From a virus: a stretch of 36,985 bases of DNA. The stretch lies in IMG/VR virus record IMGVR_UViG_3300006033_000063, positions 1-36,985 of that record; one strand, 5' to 3'. The notes beneath the pieces were generated by a model. The model made no database searches and was not told the origin of the DNA. It was given only the letters and a program-made list of their open reading frames with translations. The position numbers and the translations under genes are program-made. Shown piece by piece: positions 32,337-36,985 of the stretch; position 1 is the first letter of the stretch; each line of letters starts with the position of its first letter.

Positions 32337-34514
32337 ATGAAATTCGACGTTGATGGCGCCCGCTCTGCCGGGTACTCGGATGCCGAGATTGCAGACGTGC
32401 TGGCGTCTCGTGCCAAGTTCGACGCGTCTGGCGCACGGGCGGCGGGTTACACCGACGAGCAAATCATCGGCCGACTGACGGCTGCCGATGCAATGCCATC
32501 CCCGCCCAAGCCGCAGGGGATCGGCGCCCAAGTCTCGGCGGCGATCCGTGACGTTCCTCGGCAAGTGGGGCTCACGGCCCGTTATGGCCTCGAAGGGGTG
32601 GCAGGCGGCTTGGGCACCTTTGTCGATCCGCTTCTCTCGACGGTCGGGCTGCCGACCGTGGCGGGCGGCGGCGTGCAGCTGGCCGACCTGGCCCGGCTGC
32701 CCAAGCCGCAAACCGCGCAGGAGCGCATCGTCGGCGACGCCTCGCGCATGCTGGCGGGCACGGCCGGCATCGTGACCGGTGCGCGCAAAGCTGCCGAGGT
32801 CACAACAGGCGTTGGGAGGCGCGTTCTCGACGCGATGTCGGCCAACCCCGTCGTGCAGCTCAGCGGGGGCGCAGGCGCAGGCGCCGGAGCTGGAGCAATG
32901 CGCGAAACGGGCGGCGACACCACGGCGCAGCTCGTTGGCGCTGTCGGCGGCGGGCTGGCCGGGGGTGGGCTGGCGAGCATCGCGCAGGCATTGCCGAAGG
33001 TGGCGGGCGCGGCAGGTCGGGCAATGTTCGGCAGCCAGCTGCCGCCAAACATTGATCTAAGGATCGAGCAGATCCTAAGCCCCACGCTGAAACAAGCGGG
33101 GACGAAGTGGGGCGATCTGCCCGCCAGCGTCAAGGCGGGACTGCGCCGTGACGTAGCCGAAGTGATCAGCGCCGGCGGCCAGCTTGACGATGCGGCGGTG
33201 CGGCGCTTGGCCGATTACCGCCTTCTCGGGCTGACGCCCACGCGTGGGGCGATTACCCAGAGCCCGGTGGACATCACTGCGCAGAAGAACCTGGCCAAGA
33301 TCGGCGCGAACAGCGCAGATCCGTCTCTGCAGGCGCTGCCGCAAATCGAGCACGCCAATATGCGCCGGCTCGCTGGCGTGCTCGATGACCTTGGGGCCTC
33401 GCCTGCTCCGGATCATCTCGGCGCCGGCACGCGGATTCAGGAGGCGCTGCGCGCGAAAGACGTGCGCGCCCAGGCCCACGAGCGCGCCCTCTACCAGCAG
33501 GCGCGGGATGCGACAGGCCGGGCGGCGCCCTTGGACCGCGCAGGCTTCGTCACCCGAGTGGACGAGCTCTTGGCGCAGGAAGGCAAGCATGCATTTTTGC
33601 CCACGGAATTTCGCAACAAGCTCAACACGATCTCGCTGGGGCAGGTGTCCGCAGGGGGGAAGGCCTACGACGTTCCCTTCAACGTCGACGTGATCAACGC
33701 CATGAAGACCGAGCTTGCCACCGCCCAGCGTTCCACACAGGACGGCAACGTGAAGCGCGCCATCAGCCTGGTGCGACAGGCGCTCGATGAGACGCCAATC
33801 GAGCAAGGCGGCATGGCCGATGACGTGGCGGCCAATGCGATGAAGGCATTCGAGAAAGCGCGCGCGTTCGCACGGGCTCGCCGCAACTGGCAGGAGTCGG
33901 CCAGCTCGATTCGCGACACCCTGGATGGCGTGCCGCCTGATCAGTTCGTGCAGCGTTACATCCTCGGTGCGGGCGACAAGGCAAGCACCGGCGAAGTGAT
34001 GCGGCTCGCCGCCGAAGTCAGGAAAGCCGGGGCGACCGACACCGTGCGCGAGTACCTGCTGAGCCATCTGCGCGCCGCGGCAGTGAAGGAGGGGACGGGC
34101 GCGGATGACGTTGCGCGCTTCTCGGCGGACGGGTTTGCGAAGGCGCTCGACAAGATCGGCGAGCCGAAACTGAAGATCTTCTTCAACAAGGATGAGCTGG
34201 CGACCCTGCAGGCGCTCAAGCGGGCAGCGCGCTACGAGACGGCGCAGCCGACCGGGTCGGCGGTGAATAACTCCAACACGGCGGCGATGGGCTTCGCCAA
34301 CCTGCTGGAGAAGGTCGCGCAGAACCGCCTGATCTCACGCCTGCCCTTCGGCGACATCGCGGCCCGTCAGCCCGCTCAGAACTGGGCCGCGCAAATTCGC
34401 ATCAACCAGGCTCAGAACGTCCCCGCGGCGATCACCGCCCAGTCGGCCAAGCCGCCCATGACGATGCCGCTGGCGCCGCTACTCGTCGCGCCTGGGCTGC
34501 TGGAGACTCGCTAG
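32337..34514 (+). CDS. Large internal virion / ejection protein
   Basis: ATG 32337 gives 725 aa; a longer in-frame start lies inside the upstream gene. The N-terminus carries two copies of a short repeat (DVDGARSAGYSDAEIADVLASR and DASGARAAGYTDEQIIGRL) that recur in phage ejection proteins, then a Gly/Ala-rich hydrophobic region (about 60-210) that may insert in membrane, and a long helical C-terminal half. Function as part of the ejection conduit is inferred. Confidence 0.78.
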   Translation: MKFDVDGARSAGYSDAEIADVLASRAKFDASGARAAGYTDEQIIGRLTAADAMPSPPKPQGIGAQVSAAIRDVPRQVGLTARYGLEGVAGGLGTFVDPLLSTVGLPTVAGGGVQLADLARLPKPQTAQERIVGDASRMLAGTAGIVTGARKAAEVTTGVGRRVLDAMSANPVVQLSGGAGAGAGAGAMRETGGDTTAQLVGAVGGGLAGGGLASIAQALPKVAGAAGRAMFGSQLPPNIDLRIEQILSPTLKQAGTKWGDLPASVKAGLRRDVAEVISAGGQLDDAAVRRLADYRLLGLTPTRGAITQSPVDITAQKNLAKIGANSADPSLQALPQIEHANMRRLAGVLDDLGASPAPDHLGAGTRIQEALRAKDVRAQAHERALYQQARDATGRAAPLDRAGFVTRVDELLAQEGKHAFLPTEFRNKLNTISLGQVSAGGKAYDVPFNVDVINAMKTELATAQRSTQDGNVKRAISLVRQALDETPIEQGGMADDVAANAMKAFEKARAFARARRNWQESASSIRDTLDGVPPDQFVQRYILGAGDKASTGEVMRLAAEVRKAGATDTVREYLLSHLRAAAVKEGTGADDVARFSADGFAKALDKIGEPKLKIFFNKDELATLQALKRAARYETAQPTGSAVNNSNTAAMGFANLLEKVAQNRLISRLPFGDIAARQPAQNWAAQIRINQAQNVPAAITAQSAKPPMTMPLAPLLVAPGLLETR

Positions 34515-34613
34515 CCAATGCTCAAAGCGCGCCCACCAGAGCGGAACCACTTGATGGAGCCAGTTCAGGATTGCGACGGCAATCAACCAACCGAGCATTG
34601 CAGGCCACTCCAT
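34479..34613 (-). CDS. Possible antisense small membrane protein, 44 aa
   Basis: On the minus strand an ATG at 34613 follows an AAAGGGGG ribosome-like site. The product MEWPAMLGWLIAVAILNWLH, then QVVPLWWARFEHWL, has one membrane-like segment rich in Trp and a basic end (RRDE). It overlaps the end of the 725-aa gene on the opposite strand and sits before the lysis genes. It may be chance; the gap of 220 bases with no clear sense gene is why I list it. Confidence 0.35.
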   Translation of the reverse strand: MEWPAMLGWLIAVAILNWLHQVVPLWWARFEHWLASLQQPRRDE

Positions 34614-34668
34614 GGCGCCCCCTTTGCCCGGCCAGAGCGGGCGAGTTTGTACGAACCAGGAGACTAGC

Positions 34669-34734
34669 ATGACCCTAATTTTCGCCATGCAACAGCCCCG
34701 CCCTCGAGCGGAGCTCATCATTTTGGAGGTGTGA
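34669..34734 (+). CDS. Possible 21-aa leader peptide before the holin genes
   Basis: AGGAG precedes this ATG by 9-10 bases and the reading frame (MTLIFAMQQPRPRAELIILEV) ends directly before the holin-like ATG at 34735, whose GGAGG site lies inside this frame. Such coupled short ORFs may tune lysis-gene translation. It is too short to judge by composition. Confidence 0.35.
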   Translation: MTLIFAMQQPRPRAELIILEV

Positions 34735-35109
34735 ATGGCTGAACCCACCAGCAGCGCAGTCGTAGCCGTTGCGACCGCGACGGGGCTGACCGTGTTCGGC
34801 GTCGCGACCGGGCTGCATCCGGCGATTCTGCTCGCGGGGCTGGCGGGCGGCCTGTGGGCGCTGTCGTATCAATCCCCGACCAGCGCCGGCAAGCGTGCGG
34901 CCGTCACGATCATGGCGGCGGTCATTGCGGGCTATCTGACGCCCGCCGTCGCTGCCGGTGTGAGTTCGACCGGTGTATTGCCGCAAGCCCTGACCCGTGA
35001 CGTCGTGCAGCTGCCGATTGCCGTCTTCATCGGCCTGCTCTCACACCGTGTGCTGGGGCCGGCGCTGCTGCGCTTTGCTTCGCGCAAGGTCGAGGAGGTG
35101 ACCAAATGA
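34735..35109 (+). CDS. Holin-like membrane protein
   Basis: The 124-aa protein has three hydrophobic segments (about 10-45, 57-75 and 92-110) and a short basic end. GGAGG lies directly upstream. It stands first in the lysis cassette and overlaps the next membrane gene by ATGA, so a holin that permeabilises the inner membrane is the best reading. No family name assigned. Confidence 0.75.
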   Translation: MAEPTSSAVVAVATATGLTVFGVATGLHPAILLAGLAGGLWALSYQSPTSAGKRAAVTIMAAVIAGYLTPAVAAGVSSTGVLPQALTRDVVQLPIAVFIGLLSHRVLGPALLRFASRKVEEVTK

Positions 35110-35387
35110 CCGCCTATCTGCTCCAAGCCGTCGTGTTGCTCGCGGCGGTGGTGATCGTGGCGCGCGCCGAGCCGGCGCTGAACCGGATGAGCGAAGGCAC
35201 GCCCTTCATCATCCGAATTTCGTTCCTGCTGCTGGCGCTGGGGGCGATCGCCGAGATCGTTTTCATATTCGGCGGCGGGGTGCCGAGTTGGTCGACGGCC
35301 ATCGTCATCACCGGTGCCGCAGCGCTGTTGATCTGCGAGCGGCGGATCCGAATATTGTGCCATACCCCACGGAGAACATCGCAATGA
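35106..35387 (+). CDS. Second small membrane protein of the lysis cassette
   Basis: The 93-aa protein has three membrane segments (YLLQAVVLLAAVVIVARA; FIIRISFLLLALGAIAEIVFIFG; STAIVITGAAALLIC). It is coupled by ATGA both to the holin-like gene and to the endolysin. It may be a second holin or antiholin. Similar membrane pairs occur in beta-proteobacterial phages. Confidence 0.75.
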   Translation: MTAYLLQAVVLLAAVVIVARAEPALNRMSEGTPFIIRISFLLLALGAIAEIVFIFGGGVPSWSTAIVITGAAALLICERRIRILCHTPRRTSQ

Positions 35388-35935
35388 TCAGCCTCGAGCA
35401 GCTGAAAAAGATCATGCCCCACGCCGGCCCTCGAGCCGGCGTTTTCTTGGGCCCGCTGAACGACGCCATGGCCGAGTTCGGCATCGACACCCCCGCGCGC
35501 CAAGCGGCGTTCCTCGCCCAGGTCGCGCACGAATCCGGGAGCCTGCGCTATGTCCGCGAAATTGCGTCTGGTCTGGCCTACAACGGCCGCAAGGACCTCG
35601 GCAACACCCGCCCCGAAGCCCTCCGCATCGCCGCCGAGCACGGCAGCACCCCCGGACCCTGGTGGAAGGGTCACGGTCTCATTCAGGTCACCGGCTACGA
35701 CAATCATTTGGCCTGTGGTGTGGCTCTCGGCCTGGACCTGCTGCATCAGCCTCGCCTGCTGGAACAACCTGTTCATGCCGCCCGATCGGCCGCATGGTTC
35801 TGGGTCAGCCGAAACCTGAACGAGCAGGCCGACGCCGGCCGGTTCCGCCGCATCACGCTGGTGATCAACGGCGGGCTGAACGGCTACGAGGATCGGATCG
35901 CCTACTACGAGCGCGCGAAGGAGGTGCTGGCGTGA
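35384..35935 (+). CDS. GH19 chitinase-like endolysin
   Basis: The 183-aa protein degrades peptidoglycan. It has HESGSLRYVREI with Glu50 and Glu59 spaced as the catalytic pair of family 19 enzymes, then YNGRKDLGNT, WKGHGLIQVTGYDN and LVINGGLNGYEDR. The start at 35384 is coupled to the upstream stop; a longer frame from 35288 lies within the upstream gene. No signal peptide is seen, so it should need the holin. A hairpin with T-run lies in its first codons (35421..35448). Confidence 0.92.
   Translation: MISLEQLKKIMPHAGPRAGVFLGPLNDAMAEFGIDTPARQAAFLAQVAHESGSLRYVREIASGLAYNGRKDLGNTRPEALRIAAEHGSTPGPWWKGHGLIQVTGYDNHLACGVALGLDLLHQPRLLEQPVHAARSAAWFWVSRNLNEQADAGRFRRITLVINGGLNGYEDRIAYYERAKEVLA
35421..35448 (+). 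terminator. Terminator-like hairpin inside the endolysin 5' end
   Basis: ACGCCGGC (35421..35428) pairs with GCCGGCGT (35435..35442) around CCTCGA, followed by TTTTCTT. It encodes HAGPRAGVF. Confidence 0.65.
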
Positions 35936-36339
35936 TCCTGAATTTGATTCCAGCCACGTACCGATGGGCGGCCGGGCTAGGGGTCGCGTTCATCATCGCC
36001 GCGATCGGCGCATGGGCAGGCCACGCTGCCACGGCGGCGTACTACCTGCCGAAGCTGGAGAAGGCCCAGGCCCGCGCCGAAGAGCTCGAAGCGGCCTATC
36101 TTCACCTGGCGCAGGCCAGCCAGCACCAGAACGAAGCGATCGACCAGTTGCAGCGCGATGCCAAGGTCCGCGAGGCGCGCGCCGTGCAAGCAGTCGCCCA
36201 GGCGCGTCTGGCGGCCTCTGCGACTCGCGACCAAGCGGCGGCCATCATGGGACTCAAATTGCCGGCCGGCGCCGATGAATGCAGCGCGGCGCGCGATGCC
36301 TTCGACTCCGAGCTGCAGGGCGAGCGGGGGAAGCGATGA
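35932..36339 (+). CDS. Rz: Rz-like inner-membrane spanin
   Basis: The 135-aa product starts with GTG 35932, overlapping the endolysin stop (GTGA). It has one N-terminal membrane segment (AAGLGVAFIIAAIGAWAG, about 12-30) and a long periplasmic coiled coil (KLEKAQARAEELEAAYLHLAQASQHQNEAID) ending in a disordered tail. It links inner and outer membranes with Rz1 in the last lysis step. Confidence 0.85.
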   Translation: MILNLIPATYRWAAGLGVAFIIAAIGAWAGHAATAAYYLPKLEKAQARAEELEAAYLHLAQASQHQNEAIDQLQRDAKVREARAVQAVAQARLAASATRDQAAAIMGLKLPAGADECSAARDAFDSELQGERGKR

Positions 36340-36605
36340 GGCGACTTTCGTTTATCGGGATTCTGAGCGCGATTTGTTGCGCGTCCCTCGTAGGGTGCGC
36401 GAGCTCTGCCCCGAGGGTTCAGGAGGTGAAAGTGCCGGTACCGGTGCCGTGCAAGGTCGATGCACCGATGCGCCCTGCCTTCGCGGTCGATGGCCTTCCG
36501 ATCGGGGCCGGGATCTGGGAGCAGATGAAAGCCTTGCGGGCCGAGCGACGGCAGCGCCAGGGCTACGAAGCCGAGCTGGAGGCCGCCGTCAGGGCGTGTC
36601 AGTAG
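36336..36605 (+). CDS. Rz1: Rz1-like outer-membrane spanin lipoprotein
   Basis: ATG 36336 overlaps the Rz stop (ATGA). The 89-aa protein has a short signal and a lipobox ending SLVGC with Cys21, then a Pro-rich segment VKVPVPVPCKV, and a C-terminal helix. The pair is arranged end to end rather than nested. Likely tethered to the outer membrane and binding Rz. Confidence 0.85.
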   Translation: MRRLSFIGILSAICCASLVGCASSAPRVQEVKVPVPVPCKVDAPMRPAFAVDGLPIGAGIWEQMKALRAERRQRQGYEAELEAAVRACQ

Positions 36606-36671
36606 CCCAGTCCGGCTTGCTAGGTCAGCCCGGGGAATCTGAGTGCAGGCCTAAAGTAGCGTTCTGAGCGC
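36606..36671. other. Right-end phage sequence
   Basis: These 66 bases follow Rz1 and precede attR. In the excised circle they would become the 3' extension of the integrase frame, with a TAG at 36622..36620, and contain the left arm of the attP dyad (TAGCGTT at 36657..36663). No gene is seen on the plus strand. Confidence 0.6.
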
Positions 36672-36685
36672 GCCCCCGCAACCAA
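36672..36685. other. attR core (right attachment repeat)
   Basis: Exact copy of the 14-bp attL core. Phage sequence lies to the left, host sequence with the tRNA terminator to the right. Confidence 0.9.
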
Positions 36686-36686
36686 A

Positions 36687-36736
36687 CAAAGCAAAAGGCC
36701 AATCATCGCAAGATGGTTGGCCTTTTGCTTTGTGGC
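36687..36736 (+). terminator. Original host tRNA-fMet terminator, displaced
   Basis: CAAAGCAAAAGGCCAATCATC pairs with the downstream GATGGTTGGCCTTTTGCTTTG, with one G-T pair, around a GCAA loop. In the uninterrupted chromosome it would follow the tRNA CCA by a few bases. It is now separated from it by the prophage. Confidence 0.85.
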
Positions 36737-36857
36737 GTTAATCGGGGCTGCTTCTTGGCGGCAGATGCCGGCTTTTGTGGCTGCTGGGTGTTCAGCCTTG
36801 CTGGCGTGGGTAGGCGCTTGCCCTTAACATCCTGGCCAATACTCAGGGAGAAACACC

Positions 36858-36985
36858 ATGGCGTCTTCCGCCGACAGCATCAGCATGGCGCTTTTTTGCG
36901 ACTTCGAAAACGTGGCGCTCGGTGTGCGCGATGCCAATTATGAGAAGTTCGATATCAAGCGCGTCCTCGAGCGTCTGTTGCTCAA
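36858..36985 (+). CDS. NYN-domain protein, 5' part (runs off the window)
   Basis: Only the first 42 residues are visible. MASSADSISMALFCDFENVALGVRDANYEKFDIKRVLERLLL contains the CDFENVA start of a PIN-like NYN (LabA/DUF88) domain, with the catalytic Asp. AGGGAG lies 7 bases before the ATG. These host proteins are putative RNA nucleases. The true C-terminus lies beyond the window. Confidence 0.8.
   Translation, partial: MASSADSISMALFCDFENVALGVRDANYEKFDIKRVLERLLL

Noticed and set aside
34554-34667. 37-aa plus-strand frame in the gap before the lysis genes
   Set aside because: No ribosome site and no coding-like composition; the leader frame at 34669 is better supported.

Overview
The window holds one apparently complete, temperate, podovirus-type prophage of about 36.6 kb (about 107..36685). 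It sits in the 3' end of an initiator tRNA-fMet gene of a GC-rich proteobacterium. The high GC content and the late-gene families fit a betaproteobacterium, possibly Rhodocyclales-like, but the genus is an inference I cannot prove. Only the host tRNA with its promoter (1..119), the displaced tRNA terminator and the start of an NYN-domain gene (36686..36985) are host DNA. A 14-bp direct repeat (107..120 and 36672..36685) marks attL and attR.

Left arm (minus strand, 8839 down to 76): a tightly overlapping early operon runs from promoter PL. It encodes a DUF6948-like protein, a (Gly-X)43 repeat protein, small proteins, a Sak4-like ATPase, a DUF669 ssDNA-binding-like protein, a PD-(D/E)XK/Fe-S nuclease with duplicated Cys-rich modules, a winged-helix protein, an SF2 helicase, three small proteins and, last, a large serine integrase. 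Most junctions are ATGA or GTGA overlaps.

Immunity region (8885..11541): a LexA-like CI repressor is followed in the same direction by a BglII-type restriction endonuclease and an MT-A70 adenine methyltransferase, ending in two tandem terminators. So a restriction-modification cassette appears to be co-expressed with the repressor in the lysogen. PL and the divergent PR share the same operator sequence over the -10 element. The PR start lies at the cro-like start codon.

Right early arm (10970..17016): a Cro-like regulator, small genes, a prim-pol replication protein whose 3' end carries a cluster of 10 GTCAGCAC repeats (probable origin), a Dda-like helicase, a RusA resolvase and a Q-like late regulator followed by a weak promoter and a terminator.

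Late region (17142..36605, plus strand): terminase small and large subunits, P22-like portal, scaffold and coat, head-tail adaptor, a tail fibre cassette with a Gly-rich tip protein, nozzle protein, three internal/ejection proteins, two small membrane (holin-like) proteins, a GH19 endolysin and Rz/Rz1 spanins. Several intrinsic-terminator-like hairpins lie inside late coding sequences, consistent with an antiterminated operon.

The most unusual points are: the integrase C-terminus and stop codon are supplied by the host tRNA and would change on excision; the phage carries a replacement tRNA terminator inside the integrase gene; the R-M cassette is in the repressor operon; the intragenic terminators; the iteron cluster; and the Gly-X repeat gene. 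No stretch above 300 bases lacks a gene; the longest gaps (11542..11723, 34515..34734, 36606..36857) are described below.
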